A stretch of DNA of 64,000 nt from Halomonas fontilapidosi (GCF_014192285.1 NZ_JACHXQ010000006.1:1-64000); one strand, 5' to 3'. Shown: positions 40,067 through 49,756, counted from the first letter of the stretch. The notes: a model not told the origin generated them from the letters alone. Numbers and translations: made by a program.

Positions 40067-40495
40067 TCAGCAGAGCGGGGCCAGCCAGGCCTTCGCCAGC
40101 CACAATACCAGAGCGTAGCGCGCCGCCTTGGCCAGCGCGATCAGCAGGATGGCACGCCACCACGGCAGGCGCAGCACACCGGCCAGCACGGTCAGCGGAT
40201 CGCCGATCACGGGTGCCCAGGAGGCCAGCAGGCTCCACTCCCCGACCCGCAGGTACCAGCGCTCGGCCCGCGCCAGCCCACGGCGGGATACCGGGAACCA
40301 GCGACGGTCCTGAAAATGACGCGCATAGCGTCCCAGTCCCACGTTGACCAGGCTACCCAAGGTATTGCCGAGACTGGCCACCGCCCAGAGCAGCATCGCC
40401 GGCTCGCCGGCGCACCACAGACGCGCCAGCCACAGCTCGGAACCACCGGGCAGCAGGGTGGCGCTGGCAAGTGCCACCAGGAACAGCGTCAGCAT
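40067..40495 (-). CDS. DedA/SNARE-associated membrane protein, YqaA-like
   Basis: A 142-residue inner-membrane protein with three to four hydrophobic segments. It matches the small YqaA branch of the DedA/VTT superfamily: ALASATLLPGGSELWL, ASLGNTLGSLVNVGLGRY and WAPVIGDPLTVLAGVLRLPWW. DedA-type proteins are linked to lipid-carrier flipping and membrane homeostasis, but this branch is uncharacterised. The ATG at 40495 is chosen as the start of the first helix; upstream frame is a shadow of thiD. It is transcribed divergently from thiD. Confidence 0.85.
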   Translation of the reverse strand: MLTLFLVALASATLLPGGSELWLARLWCAGEPAMLLWAVASLGNTLGSLVNVGLGRYARHFQDRRWFPVSRRGLARAERWYLRVGEWSLLASWAPVIGDPLTVLAGVLRLPWWRAILLIALAKAARYALVLWLAKAWLAPLC

Positions 40496-40558
40496 GGCAC
40501 CGCCCCCTCTCCCTGCAGTAGGCTGGGGCCCCCTTTCGACTGCAATGACGTGACGCCG

Positions 40559-41371
40559 ATGGCCACCTCCCGCTCGCTGCCCAACACCCTGACCATCGCC
40601 GGCTCCGACCCCAGTGGCGGCGCCGGCATCCAGGCCGACATCAAGACCTTCTCGGCCCTGGGGACCTATGCTACCAGCGTGATCACCGCCCTGACCGCCC
40701 AGAACACACGGGGTGTCAGCGGGGTTCATCCGGTGCCGGCAGCGTTTATCGCCACCCAGCTCGAGACGCTGCTCGATGACGTTCATGTCGATGCCGTGAA
40801 GATTGGCATGGTCGCCAGCCGGGAGGTCGCCGAGGTGATCCGCGAGGCCCTGACCCGCCGGCGACCGAGCTGGATCGTGCTCGACCCGGTCATGGTGGCC
40901 AAGAGCGGCGACATTCTGGTCGACGATGCCGGCATTGCGGCAGTCCGCGAGTGCCTGGTCCCCTTGGCCGATCTGATCACCCCCAACCTGCCGGAAGCCG
41001 CGGTGCTGCTGGGCTGCGAGGTACCCGAGGAGCGCGGCGGCATGGAGGCGCTGGCCCCCGGCCTGCGCGCCCTGGAGGCCGGTAGCGTGCTGCTCAAGGG
41101 GGGCCACCTGCGGGGCGAGGGATGCCCCGACCTGCTGATCAGCGACGATGGCCTGTCCTGGGTGGAAGGCGCTCGCGTCGCCACCGGCAACCTGCACGGC
41201 ACTGGCTGTACGCTCTCCTCGGCGATCACCGCCCGCCTGGCTCTCGGCGACGCGCCCCGTGACGCCGTGGCCGCCGCCAAGGCCTGGCTGTCGCGGGCCC
41301 TCGAGGAGAGCCACCGGCTCGACGTGGGGCAGGGCCACGGGCCGGTGCACCATTTCCACGCCTGGTGGTAA
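40559..41371 (+). CDS. thiD: Hydroxymethylpyrimidine/phosphomethylpyrimidine kinase
   Basis: A 270-residue ribokinase-fold enzyme that phosphorylates HMP and then HMP-phosphate for thiamine synthesis. Motifs: TIAGSDPSGGAGIQADIKTF at the N terminus, DPVMVAKSG in the centre, TPNLPEAAVLLG, and the anion hole GTGCTLSSAI with the catalytic Cys/Gly region. The ATG at 40559 has no strong ribosome site; an in-frame GTG lies three codons upstream. No thiE or thiamine riboswitch is adjacent. Confidence 0.93.
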   Translation: MATSRSLPNTLTIAGSDPSGGAGIQADIKTFSALGTYATSVITALTAQNTRGVSGVHPVPAAFIATQLETLLDDVHVDAVKIGMVASREVAEVIREALTRRRPSWIVLDPVMVAKSGDILVDDAGIAAVRECLVPLADLITPNLPEAAVLLGCEVPEERGGMEALAPGLRALEAGSVLLKGGHLRGEGCPDLLISDDGLSWVEGARVATGNLHGTGCTLSSAITARLALGDAPRDAVAAAKAWLSRALEESHRLDVGQGHGPVHHFHAWW

Positions 41372-41454
41372 CGCGCCAGGCTTGCGCCCTCTCTCCCTGC
41401 CACCCATGCTGGACACTGTGCCGTGGTGATCAACCTGCCCGGGAGGGATCCATC

Positions 41455-42300
41455 ATGAGCCAGACCCTGCTGTTTGCCTGCGACCTCTCTGCCGAGAACC
41501 GCGCTGCCTTCGCCCGCGCCATCCGCCTGGCGGTGGAGAGCGGTGCGCGACTCGATGTCATTCACGTGCTCGACCCTCACCTGCCGCGACGCGTCCTGCA
41601 CGACCTGGAAACCGCCGTGGTGGAGGATATCCACGCCACCCTCGTCGACCTCCGTGAAGACTACGCCCTGCCCGAGCCCCGGAGCTTGATCCAGACCATG
41701 GCCGGCGCGCCCTATGCCGAAATCATCCGCGAGGCCCACGAGCGCAAGGCCGACATGATCATCCTCGGCGCCCATCGCAAACGTGGCCAGCCCGACCTGG
41801 TCGCCGGCACCACCCTCGCCCGGGTCCTGCGCAGCGCTCCCTGCCCGGTGCTGTCGGTCAGCCACCTGGCCACCCAGGAGTGGCAGGACATTCTCGTACC
41901 GGTCGACTTCTCACTGACCTCGCGGCACACCCTGCGCGAGACCCTAAAGCGCTTCCCCGGCGCCCGGCTGACCCTGCTGCATGCCTGGGACATTCCCGGC
42001 GAGCGGGAGCTGGGCTCTGACGGCGGCTATGCCCGCTGGCGCGACCATGAGGTAGCGCGCCTGCGCACCCAGCTCGAGCGCGAGACGGAACAGCTGATGA
42101 ACGAGCTCGACGACGTCCCGGAACTCGAGCTGGTACTGGAGCAGGGCGAGCCCCTCAGCGTCCTGATGACCCGCCTGCGTCGACAGCCGCCTGACCTGCT
42201 CGCCCTGGGCAGCCGCGGTCAACTAGGGCGACAGAGCCAGATCACCGAGCAACTGCTTTCCGAGCCACACTGCGACATCATGCTCTGTCGCGCCTGGTAG
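41455..42300 (+). CDS. Tandem-domain universal stress protein
   Basis: A 281-residue cytoplasmic protein with two UspA domains (about 1-140 and 141-281). The first begins LLFACDLSAENRAAFARAIRLA and has GAHRKRGQPDLVAGTTLARVL; the second begins ILVPVDFS and ends GSRGQLGRQSQITEQLL before CDIMLCR. The G-x2-G-x9-G(S/T)-like ATP loop is recognisable in both. The layout resembles UspE-type proteins. GGGAGGGAT lies upstream of the ATG. It is separated from thiD by 83 bases and seems monocistronic. Confidence 0.88.
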   Translation: MSQTLLFACDLSAENRAAFARAIRLAVESGARLDVIHVLDPHLPRRVLHDLETAVVEDIHATLVDLREDYALPEPRSLIQTMAGAPYAEIIREAHERKADMIILGAHRKRGQPDLVAGTTLARVLRSAPCPVLSVSHLATQEWQDILVPVDFSLTSRHTLRETLKRFPGARLTLLHAWDIPGERELGSDGGYARWRDHEVARLRTQLERETEQLMNELDDVPELELVLEQGEPLSVLMTRLRRQPPDLLALGSRGQLGRQSQITEQLLSEPHCDIMLCRAW

Positions 42301-42382
42301 GGCACACCCATAACTTATACAGAACCTCCACTAAACAATATTGTCTGTACGGGAACACTTCCCTGTCGAACGAGGTTCACCC

Positions 42383-42946
42383 ATGTCCCTGTCCGGTATG
42401 CGAATTGCCCTGCTGATGGCGATATTGGTTGCCGCTCCCACGGCAACGGCCGAGACGGTGGAGGTCGAAGGTGCTCGCTTCCCGGCCACTCTCGAGACCG
42501 ATAACCGCCACTACGAGCGGATTGGCCACGGCCTCTTCCGCTACATGATCTGGGACGCCTATGCGGGTGCCTACTATCAGGCCCGGGGTTTCCCGCGCCC
42601 GGCTCCCCAATCCGAGGTGCCGCGCCGCCTGGAACTCGAATACTTCCACGCCATCGAGGCGGAGGAGTTCGCGGAGGCCACCCGCAAGAGCGTGCGCCAA
42701 TCCCTCGACGGCGACAGCTATGCCGAGCTGGCGTCGTCGCTCAAGGCTTTCAATGCGCGCTATCGCGATGTCGAACCCGGCGACCGCTACGCCCTGGGCT
42801 GGGATGGCGAGCAGCTGACCCTGGCCCTTAACGGCGAGACCCTTTATCGCGGGGATGACCCGGCCCTGGCCAGCGCCCTGTTCGGTATCTGGCTGGGTGA
42901 AGAACCGCTGGGCGAGGACTTCCGCGACGACCTGTTGGGGCGCTGA
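42383..42946 (+). CDS. Secreted chalcone-isomerase-like protein
   Basis: A 187-residue protein with a signal peptide of about 22 residues ending in ATA. The mature part matches the bacterial chalcone isomerase-like family: VEGARFPATL, MIWDAYAGAYY, LELEYFHAIEAEEF and the C-terminal ALFGIWLGEEPL. The bacterial members lack a known flavonoid role and their function is unknown. It has CGAGG upstream of the ATG and stands alone, 52 bases before dtd. Confidence 0.82.
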   Translation: MSLSGMRIALLMAILVAAPTATAETVEVEGARFPATLETDNRHYERIGHGLFRYMIWDAYAGAYYQARGFPRPAPQSEVPRRLELEYFHAIEAEEFAEATRKSVRQSLDGDSYAELASSLKAFNARYRDVEPGDRYALGWDGEQLTLALNGETLYRGDDPALASALFGIWLGEEPLGEDFRDDLLGR

Positions 42947-42998
42947 GGCGGCGAGATGCTAGGCTTGGCACCCCTGGACCGTAACAGGAGATCGTCCG

Positions 42999-43436
42999 AT
43001 GAAGGCCCTGATCCAGCGCGTCAAGCGCGCCAGCGTTGAGGTGGACGCTCAGGTGGTGGGCGCCATCGGCACCGGACTGCTGGCCCTAGTGGGGGTCGAG
43101 AAGGGCGACGATGAGGCGGCAGCCGAGCGATTGCTTCACAAGCTGCTGCACTATCGGGTGTTCCCCGACGAAGCGGGCAAGATGAACCGCAACCTGCAGC
43201 AGGCCAAGGGTGGTCTGCTGCTGGTCTCCCAGTTCACCCTGGCCGCCGACACCCGCAAGGGACTGAGGCCCAGCTTCTCCAGCGCCGCGCCCCCCGCCGA
43301 GGGCGACCGCCTCTTCCATTACCTGCTCGAACGCGCCCACGCCGCCTGGCCAGAGGTGGCAAGCGGCGAGTTCGCCGCCGACATGCAAGTCTCACTGATC
43401 AACGACGGCCCGGTGACCTTCCTGCTCGAGAGCTGA
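42999..43436 (+). CDS. dtd: D-aminoacyl-tRNA deacylase
   Basis: A 145-residue homodimeric enzyme that removes D-amino acids wrongly attached to tRNA. The two signature loops are present: [12 protein letters not shown] around residue 78 and the cross-subunit Gly-cis-Pro motif NDGPVTF at the C terminus. AGGAGA precedes the ATG. It converges on the ABC-F gene with 61 bases between stops. Confidence 0.96.
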   Translation: MKALIQRVKRASVEVDAQVVGAIGTGLLALVGVEKGDDEAAAERLLHKLLHYRVFPDEAGKMNRNLQQAKGGLLLVSQFTLAADTRKGLRPSFSSAAPPAEGDRLFHYLLERAHAAWPEVASGEFAADMQVSLINDGPVTFLLES

Positions 43437-43497
43437 GCGCCGAAAATCGCCTGCAGAGCCAGAGACAACCGCCTAGCCACTAGCGCTCAGTCTCAGC

Positions 43498-45444
43498 TCA
43501 GCTACCGCTCAGCTCTGCCTCCATGGCCTCCAGCGCCTCCTCGGCCGCCAGCCACGCCTGCTCAAGGTCCTCCAGACGCGACGTGAGCTCGGCCTGGCGA
43601 CCCAGCTTCTCGGTGAGCTCCTCCTTGCGCGCGGGGTCGGTGTAAAGCTCGGCGTCGCCCATTGCCTCCTCCACAGCAGCAAGCTCCCCCTGGACTTTTT
43701 CCATCGCCTGCTCGGCGCGGTCGCGCTGCTTCTTCAACGGCCGCAGCTTCTCGCGCAGCTCGGCGGCGGCACGCCTGGCCATCTTGCGATCCTCTCGGGG
43801 CGCCTCTCCTTCGACCTGGCGGTCGGCCTTGTCCGCTCGGGCCTCGCGGCGCTCGCCCTCCAGGCGTGCCTTGAGCCAGGCCCGGTAGTCCTCCAGGTCG
43901 CCATCGAAGGGATCGACGCGATGGTCGGCCACCCGCCAGAACTCGTCCACGGTGGCGCGCAGCAGGTGGCGATCGTGGGAGACGATGATCACCGTGCCCT
44001 CGAAGCTCGCCAGCGCCTCGGTGAGCGCCTCGCGCATTTCAAGGTCCAGATGGTTGGTGGGCTCGTCGAGCAGCAGCAGATTGGGCTTCTGCCAGGCGAC
44101 CAGCGCCAGGGCCAAACGCGCCTTCTCGCCGCCCGAGAAGCGCCCCACTTCGGAGAAGACGTCATCGCCATGAAAACCAAAGCCGCCCAGGAACTTGCGG
44201 ATGTCCAGGTCGGCGGCCGAGGGCGACAGACGCTGCACGTGCATGAAGGGCGTGCTGGCCAGGTCCAGTCCCTCCAGTTGGTGCTGGGCGAAGTAGCCAA
44301 TGGCCAGATGCTCGCCGGCCACCCGCCGGCCGTCGAGTAGCGGCAGGTCGCCGGTCAACGACTTGATCAGCGTCGACTTGCCGGCCCCGTTGGGACCCAG
44401 CAGGCCGATCCGCTGGCCGGGCAACAGGGTCAGCTTGACGCCGTCGAGCTGCACCGTTTCATGGCCGGCAGCGTCACGGTAGCCCAGGCGCGCCTCGTCG
44501 AGCACCAGCAGCGGGTGCGACACCTTGTCGGCGGCGGGAATGGTGAAGTGGAAGGGCGAGTCGGCATGGGCCACGGCGATATCGCCCATGCGCTCGAGGG
44601 TCTTGAGTCGGCTCTGAGCGGCGCGCGCCTTGGTCGCCTTGTAGCGGAAGCGGGCCACGAAGCGCTCGATCTCCTCGCGGCGCGCCTGCTGCTTGGCGGC
44701 CTCGGCCTGCTGCAGGGCTAGCTTCTCGGCCCGAGTGCGCTCGAAGGTGGAGTAGTTGCCGCGATAGAGCACCAGGCAGCGGCGATCGAAGTGCACGATG
44801 TGGTCGCACACCGCGTCGAGAAAGTCGCGGTCGTGGGAGATCAGCAGCAGGGTACCGGGGTAGCGGGTGAGCCACTGCTCCAGCCACAGCAGGGCATCCA
44901 GATCCAGATGGTTGGTGGGCTCGTCCAGCAGCAGCAGATCGGAGGGCTTGAACAGCGTGCGTGCCAGATTGACGCGCATCCGCCAGCCCCCGGAGAACGC
45001 GGCCAGGGGCCGGTCCAGGTCGGCCTGGACGAAACCCAGCCCCACCAGCAGCTGGGCCGCGCGGGCCGGGGCGCTGTAGCCATCCAGCGCCTCGATGGCG
45101 CCATGCAGCTCCGCCTCGCGATGGGCCTCGCCCCGTTCTCGCGCGGCCTCGAGGGCGGCCTCGGTGTGGCGCAGCTCGCGGTCGCCGTCTTGCACATAGT
45201 CAACGATGGAGCGCTCCAGCGCCGCGACCTCCTGGTCCATGTGGGCGATGCGCTGGCCGCCGCTCATCTCTACCTCCCCCTTGTCCGGAGAGAGCTCGCC
45301 GAGCAGCAGCTTGAACAGGCTCGACTTGCCTGCCCCGTTGGGCCCGACGATGCCCGCCTTGTGGCCGGCGTGCAGGGTCAGGTCGGCCCCCTCGAGCAGG
45401 GTCTGGGTGCCGCGTTGCAGGGAAACTTGGCGCAGTGCGATCAT
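43498..45444 (-). CDS. ABC-F ATPase, YheS-like
   Basis: A 648-residue soluble protein with two ABC ATPase domains and no membrane segments. Walker A loops are GPNGAGKSS (about 34-42) and GPNGAGKST (about 345-353); signatures are FSGGWRMRVNLAR and FSGGEKARLALAL; both LLLLDEPTNHLD Walker B regions are intact. The linker between domains and a C-terminal coiled coil of about 110 residues are typical of YheS. ABC-F proteins act on the ribosome to resolve stalled translation. It is divergent from the TIGR02444 gene with 56 bases between starts. Confidence 0.92.
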   Translation of the reverse strand: MIALRQVSLQRGTQTLLEGADLTLHAGHKAGIVGPNGAGKSSLFKLLLGELSPDKGEVEMSGGQRIAHMDQEVAALERSIVDYVQDGDRELRHTEAALEAARERGEAHREAELHGAIEALDGYSAPARAAQLLVGLGFVQADLDRPLAAFSGGWRMRVNLARTLFKPSDLLLLDEPTNHLDLDALLWLEQWLTRYPGTLLLISHDRDFLDAVCDHIVHFDRRCLVLYRGNYSTFERTRAEKLALQQAEAAKQQARREEIERFVARFRYKATKARAAQSRLKTLERMGDIAVAHADSPFHFTIPAADKVSHPLLVLDEARLGYRDAAGHETVQLDGVKLTLLPGQRIGLLGPNGAGKSTLIKSLTGDLPLLDGRRVAGEHLAIGYFAQHQLEGLDLASTPFMHVQRLSPSAADLDIRKFLGGFGFHGDDVFSEVGRFSGGEKARLALALVAWQKPNLLLLDEPTNHLDLEMREALTEALASFEGTVIIVSHDRHLLRATVDEFWRVADHRVDPFDGDLEDYRAWLKARLEGERREARADKADRQVEGEAPREDRKMARRAAAELREKLRPLKKQRDRAEQAMEKVQGELAAVEEAMGDAELYTDPARKEELTEKLGRQAELTSRLEDLEQAWLAAEEALEAMEAELSGS

Positions 45445-45500
45445 GCAGGCTCCACTCGGCAGTTGGTGAGGCTGCCATCCACCGTGACGACAGCCGTATC

Positions 45501-46016
45501 ATGAGCCACGATTCTACCCAATTGCCTGACGATCTGCGGGACCGACTGCTTCACGCCCCGCTGTGGGAATTCGCCCTCGAGCTATACGGCCGCGATGGCG
45601 TCGAAGCGGCCTGCCTGGTGCTCCAGGACGAGGCAGGGGTCGATGTCTGCGAGCTGCTCTGGCATTGCTGGCTGCATCGTCACGGGCTGGTGTGCGATGA
45701 GTCTCTCGACCCGGTACGCCGCTGGCAGCGAGAGGTCACCGGCCCCCTCCGACGGCTGCGCCGCGACCTGAAAGTCGAGGCCAAGCAGCGCGAGAGCGTG
45801 GCGGCGCTACGCCGAACGCTCAAGCAGGCGGAGCTCCAGGCGGAGCGAGAGGCCCTGACGCAGCTGGCGCGGCTGGCGCTCGAGAGCCAGCGGCTATCGC
45901 CGCTGTCGCGCACCTCTCCTCGTCTGACAACGTTTCTTGCCGAGCGCCTGCAAGTGCAGAAAAAACCTCATCTTAGCGCCCTGCAAACGCTGGAAAGCCA
46001 GCTTGACCCCTCATGA
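45501..46016 (+). CDS. TIGR02444 family protein
   Basis: A 171-residue cytoplasmic protein of an uncharacterised gammaproteobacterial family. Features are LWEFALELYGRDGVEAACLVLQD, ELLWHCWLHRHGL, and a long helical Arg/Glu-rich second half. The ATG at 45501 is chosen because the conserved N terminus follows it; upstream codons overlap the divergent ABC-F gene. In several relatives this gene neighbours yheS, as here. No function can be assigned. Confidence 0.75.
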   Translation: MSHDSTQLPDDLRDRLLHAPLWEFALELYGRDGVEAACLVLQDEAGVDVCELLWHCWLHRHGLVCDESLDPVRRWQREVTGPLRRLRRDLKVEAKQRESVAALRRTLKQAELQAEREALTQLARLALESQRLSPLSRTSPRLTTFLAERLQVQKKPHLSALQTLESQLDPS

Positions 46017-46043
46017 CGGCCACGCTAGCCTAAAATCAGTCGC

Positions 46044-46060
46044 GTGAATTTCATATTCAC
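46044..46060. promoter_or_regulatory. Inverted repeat upstream of teaA
   Basis: GTGAAT (46044-46049) and ATTCAC (46055-46060) form a perfect 6-bp inverted repeat with a five-base spacer, 60 bases before teaA. A possible promoter (TTGACC at 46003-46008, 17 bp, TAGCCT at 46026-46031) lies just upstream, placing the repeat downstream of its start site, where a repressor could bind. The -10 is weak. Confidence 0.35.
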
Positions 46061-46120
46061 CTGATACCCGCTGATGGTGGCACCCTCCATCGCGGACAAA
46101 CCTGCAGAGGGACCATAAGA

Positions 46121-47143
46121 ATGAAGTCGCATAAGCTGTTGACTGGCGCCGGTATCGGCGCACTGATGTTCGGCATGTCCACCGCTGCTTTCGCCGACAA
46201 CTGGCGCTATGCCCACGAGGAATACGAGGGCGATGTTCAGGACGTCTTTGCCGTCGCCTTCAAGGACTACGTCGAGGAAAATTCCGACCACAGCGTGCAG
46301 ATCTATCGCTTCGGTGAGCTCGGTGAATCCGACGACATCATGGAACAGACTCGGAGTGGCATCCTGCAGTTTGTCAATCAGTCCCCGGGCTTCACTGGAT
46401 CCCTGATCCCCTCGGCGCAGATCTTCTTCATCCCCTATCTGCTGCCCACCGACATGGACCAAGTGCTCGAGTTCTTTGACGAGAGCAAGGCCATCAACGA
46501 GATGTTCCCGGAGATCTACGCAGAGCATGGTCTCGAGCTCCTGCAGATGTATCCGGAAGGTGAAATGGTCGTCACCTCCGACGAGCCGATCACGTCACCC
46601 GCGGACTTCGAGAACAAGAAGATCCGCACCATGACCAACCCGCTGCTCGCCGAGACCTACAATGCCTTCGGCGCGACGCCCACGCCGCTGCCTTGGGGTG
46701 AGGTCTACGGTGGCCTGCAGACCGGCATCATCGATGGCCAGGAGAATCCGATCTTCTGGATCGAGTCCGGCGGCCTCTACGAGGTCTCCCCGCATCTGAC
46801 CTTCACCAGCCACGGCTGGTTTACGACCGCCATGATGGCCAACCAGGACTTCTTCGAGGGCCTCTCCGACGACGACAAGACACTGGTGCGTGAGGCCTCC
46901 GAGGCGGCCTACGACCACACCATCGAGCACATCCAGGGCCTGGCCTCGGAGTCGCTGGCCAAGATCCAGGAAGCCTGCGACGAGTGCACCGTGACTCGCC
47001 TGAACGATGAACAGATTCAGGCCTTCAAGGAGCGCGCGCCCCAGGTCGAGGAAGAGTTTCTCGAGATGACCGGCGAGACCGGCGAGGAGCTGCTCGAGCA
47101 GTTCAAGGCCGACCTCGAGGCCGTGACCGAAGACGCGGAGTAA
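46121..47143 (+). CDS. teaA: Ectoine/hydroxyectoine-binding protein TeaA
   Basis: A 340-residue periplasmic TRAP binding protein with a 25-residue signal peptide ending in AFA. The sequence is very close to H. elongata TeaA as remembered, starting DNWRYAHEEYEG after cleavage. In mature numbering Glu9, Phe66, Arg144 (169 in the precursor), Trp167, Trp188 and Phe209 are all present; these match the positions I recall as forming the ectoine pocket. TeaABC imports ectoine for osmoprotection and recovers ectoine leaked by the cell. A hairpin separates it from teaB, which would favour higher TeaA production. Confidence 0.95.
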   Translation: MKSHKLLTGAGIGALMFGMSTAAFADNWRYAHEEYEGDVQDVFAVAFKDYVEENSDHSVQIYRFGELGESDDIMEQTRSGILQFVNQSPGFTGSLIPSAQIFFIPYLLPTDMDQVLEFFDESKAINEMFPEIYAEHGLELLQMYPEGEMVVTSDEPITSPADFENKKIRTMTNPLLAETYNAFGATPTPLPWGEVYGGLQTGIIDGQENPIFWIESGGLYEVSPHLTFTSHGWFTTAMMANQDFFEGLSDDDKTLVREASEAAYDHTIEHIQGLASESLAKIQEACDECTVTRLNDEQIQAFKERAPQVEEEFLEMTGETGEELLEQFKADLEAVTEDAE

Positions 47144-47165
47144 TACCCGCCGGCTTCGATCTGAA

Positions 47166-47193
47166 GGGGGGTGGCCTGCCCGGGCCGCCCCCC
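47166..47193 (+). terminator. Attenuating hairpin between teaA and teaB
   Basis: A GC stem of eleven pairs with one G-T wobble (47166-47176 with 47183-47193) and a six-base loop is followed by C and GTTGTTTC. It resembles an intrinsic terminator and would let teaA be expressed above teaBC. Confidence 0.6.
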
Positions 47194-47336
47194 CGTTGTT
47201 TCTGGGCAAGAGGTTTCCGAAGGGACAGCGTGCACGCAGCGTTGACGTCTGCAGCCACGAAACCAGGGATCCACGCGTATGCTGGCCATAAGCAAATCCT
47301 GATTTTCCCGCCTTGTAGCAGAAGGGGAGTACTGAC

Positions 47337-47918
47337 ATGACCGACGACGAAGAGTCCGAAAAGCACTATCGCTCGGGCCTGCCGGGTCCGCTGGGCGTCA
47401 TCGACACCCTGATAAGCAAACTGGAAGCGGTATTACTGGCCATGGGCGTACTGCTGATGGCCGTGAATACCATCGCCAACGTCGTCGCCCGCTTCGTGTT
47501 CGGCGACAGCATCTTCTTCTCCGGCGAGATCAACCGCATCCTGATCATCATGATCACCTTTGCCGGCGTCGGCTATGCCGCCCGCCACGGCCGCCATATC
47601 CGCATGTCGGCCATCTATGATGCCCTGCCAGTGGGCGGGCGCCGAGCACTGATGATCTTCATCGCGCTATTCACCTCGTTGGTGATGTTCTTCTTGTGCT
47701 ATTACGCGGTCATTTACATCCTCGAGCAGCAGTCCAGCGGACGCGTGCTGCCGGCACTGGGCTTCGAGATCTGGTGGATCTATGTCTGGGCACCGCTGGG
47801 CTTTCTGATCACCGGGATCCAATACTTTCTGACCGCGATCAAGAACCTGACCTCACGAGACGTCTACCTGTCGACCGGGGTACTGGACGGCTACAAGGAC
47901 ACGGAAACGGAAGTCTGA
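47337..47918 (+). CDS. teaB: Ectoine TRAP transporter small subunit TeaB
   Basis: A 193-residue DctQ-type inner-membrane protein with four hydrophobic segments. [25 protein letters not shown] and [16 protein letters not shown] are typical. It connects the large permease TeaC. It lies 193 bases after teaA, with the hairpin in between, and 30 bases before teaC. Identity as TeaB rests on its place in the tea cassette. Confidence 0.9.
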   Translation: MTDDEESEKHYRSGLPGPLGVIDTLISKLEAVLLAMGVLLMAVNTIANVVARFVFGDSIFFSGEINRILIIMITFAGVGYAARHGRHIRMSAIYDALPVGGRRALMIFIALFTSLVMFFLCYYAVIYILEQQSSGRVLPALGFEIWWIYVWAPLGFLITGIQYFLTAIKNLTSRDVYLSTGVLDGYKDTETEV

Positions 47919-47948
47919 TGCAGGGCAGAGTGCCCGGGGGAACGCACG

Positions 47949-49232
47949 ATGACGACAATAATGGTTACTACCATGATCGCCCTGCTGCTGCTGGGCTTTC
48001 CCATGATGATCCCGTTGCTCACTGCGGCGGTGATCGGTTTCTACATGATGTTCAATGGCCTGGGCCAGATGGACACGCTTATCCAGCAGATGTTTGCCGG
48101 CATCCGCCCCGCTTCGCTGATCGCGGTGCCAATGTTCATCCTCGCCGCCGACATCATGACGCGAGGACAATCGGCCAACCGCTTGATCGCCATGGTCATG
48201 TCCTTTATCGGCCACGTTAAGGGCGGCCTGGCGGTCTCGACCGCCGCCTCCTGCACCCTGTTCGGTGCTGTCTCGGGCTCCACCCAGGCCACAGTGGTCG
48301 CGGTGGGCTCACCGCTGCGCCCCAAAATGCTCAAGGCCGGCTACTCCGACTCCTTCACCCTGGCACTGATCATCAACGCCAGTGATATCGCCTTCCTGAT
48401 CCCGCCGAGCATCGGCATGATCATCTACGGGGTCATCTCGGAAACCTCGATCGCCGAGCTGTTTATTGCCGGCATCGGACCCGGCCTGATGATCCTGCTG
48501 ATGTTCTCGACCTACTGCGTCATCTATGCCGTCGTCCGCGATGTCCCGACCGAGGCCAGATCGAATTGGCGTGAACGCCTGACGGCAGTCCGCCAGGCAC
48601 TGTGGCCGCTGGGCTTCCCGGTGATCATTGTCGGCGGCATCTACGGCGGCATCTTCAGCCCCACCGAGGCGGCTGCGGCCTGTGTGCTCTATGCCATCTT
48701 CCTGGAATTCCTGATCTTCCGCTCGCTCAAGATGGCGGATATCTACGCCATCGCCAAGTCCACCGGACTGATCACCGCCGTGGTGTTCATCCTGGTGGCC
48801 GCAGGCAACGGCTTCTCCTGGATCATCTCCTTTGCCCAGATCCCCCAGACAATCCTGGAGGCAGTAGGCATCAACGAAGCGGGCCCCACCGGGGTGCTGA
48901 TTGCGATCTGCATTTCCTTCTTCGTCGCCTGCATGTTTGTCGATCCCATCGTCGTGATCCTGGTGCTGACACCGATCTTCGCGCCGGCCATCGCCGCCAC
49001 CGGGCTTGATCCGGTGCTGGTGGGGATCCTGATCACGCTTCAGGTGGCCATCGGCTCAGCGACCCCCCCGTTCGGGTGCGACATCTTCACCGCCATTGCC
49101 ATCTTCAAGCGTCCCTACCTGGATGTGATCAAGGGTACCCCGCCCTTCATCTTCATGCTGGTACTGGCCGCCGCCCTGCTGATCATGTTCCCGCAGATCG
49201 CCCTGTTCCTGCGTGACCTGGCGTTCGCCTGA
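47949..49232 (+). CDS. teaC: Ectoine TRAP transporter large permease TeaC
   Basis: A 427-residue DctM-type sodium-dependent permease with about twelve transmembrane helices. Motifs include [53 protein letters not shown] and [21 protein letters not shown]. The length equals that of H. elongata TeaC as remembered. It is followed 17 bases later by teaD, so the two are one transcript. Confidence 0.93.
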   Translation: MTTIMVTTMIALLLLGFPMMIPLLTAAVIGFYMMFNGLGQMDTLIQQMFAGIRPASLIAVPMFILAADIMTRGQSANRLIAMVMSFIGHVKGGLAVSTAASCTLFGAVSGSTQATVVAVGSPLRPKMLKAGYSDSFTLALIINASDIAFLIPPSIGMIIYGVISETSIAELFIAGIGPGLMILLMFSTYCVIYAVVRDVPTEARSNWRERLTAVRQALWPLGFPVIIVGGIYGGIFSPTEAAAACVLYAIFLEFLIFRSLKMADIYAIAKSTGLITAVVFILVAAGNGFSWIISFAQIPQTILEAVGINEAGPTGVLIAICISFFVACMFVDPIVVILVLTPIFAPAIAATGLDPVLVGILITLQVAIGSATPPFGCDIFTAIAIFKRPYLDVIKGTPPFIFMLVLAAALLIMFPQIALFLRDLAFA

Positions 49233-49249
49233 CCCAAGGAGTAACGACC

Positions 49250-49693
49250 ATGTTCAATCGGATACTGGTTCCGGTGGATGGCTCCAAGGGCGCTATCAAA
49301 GCGCTTGAGAAAGGCGCTGGCCTGCAGCTCCTGACCGGGGCCGAGCTCTACATCCTCTGCGTGTTCAAGCATCACAGCCTGCTTGAAGCATCACTTTCCA
49401 TGGTAAGGCCCGACCGGCTCGACCTCCCCGACGACGCCCTCAAGGAGTACGCCACCGAGATCGCGGTGCATGCCAAGTCGCATGCCGTGGAACTCGGGGT
49501 GCCGGCCGAAAAGGTACGCTCCTTCGTCAAGGGTGGAAGACCGTCGCGCACCATCGTGCGCTTCGCTCGCAAGCGCGAGTGCGACCTGATCGTGATCGGC
49601 TCGCAAGGCACCAACGGCGACAAGAGCCTGCTGCTGGGCAGCGTTTCCCAGCGAGTGGCAGGCTCTGCCAGCTGCCCGACCCTGATCGTCTGA
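49250..49693 (+). CDS. teaD: Universal stress protein TeaD, regulator of ectoine uptake
   Basis: A 147-residue UspA protein. The ATP-binding signature G-x2-G-x9-GS is visible in [17 protein letters not shown] near the C terminus, and the N terminus [18 protein letters not shown] is classic. In H. elongata TeaD binds ATP and lowers transport by TeaABC; deletion raises uptake. The close coupling to teaC (AAGGAG ribosome site in the gap) supports that role here. Confidence 0.93.
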   Translation: MFNRILVPVDGSKGAIKALEKGAGLQLLTGAELYILCVFKHHSLLEASLSMVRPDRLDLPDDALKEYATEIAVHAKSHAVELGVPAEKVRSFVKGGRPSRTIVRFARKRECDLIVIGSQGTNGDKSLLLGSVSQRVAGSASCPTLIV

Positions 49694-49713
49694 CCGCGAA
49701 AGCAGTCCCCGTC

Positions 49714-49756
49714 GGGCCAGTCCCACTTGCATGTCATGCGGGTGCGGAACTGGCCC
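49714..49756 (+). terminator. Hairpin after the tea operon
   Basis: GGGCCAGT (49714-49721) pairs with ACTGGCCC (49749-49756), and GCAT/ATGC form an inner stem. No T run follows, so termination strength is uncertain. It lies 20 bases past teaD. Confidence 0.45.

Noticed and set aside
42301..42382. AT-rich promoter-like stretch before the chalcone-isomerase-like gene
   Set aside because: Several weak hexamers are possible but none reaches a reasonable match at normal spacing.
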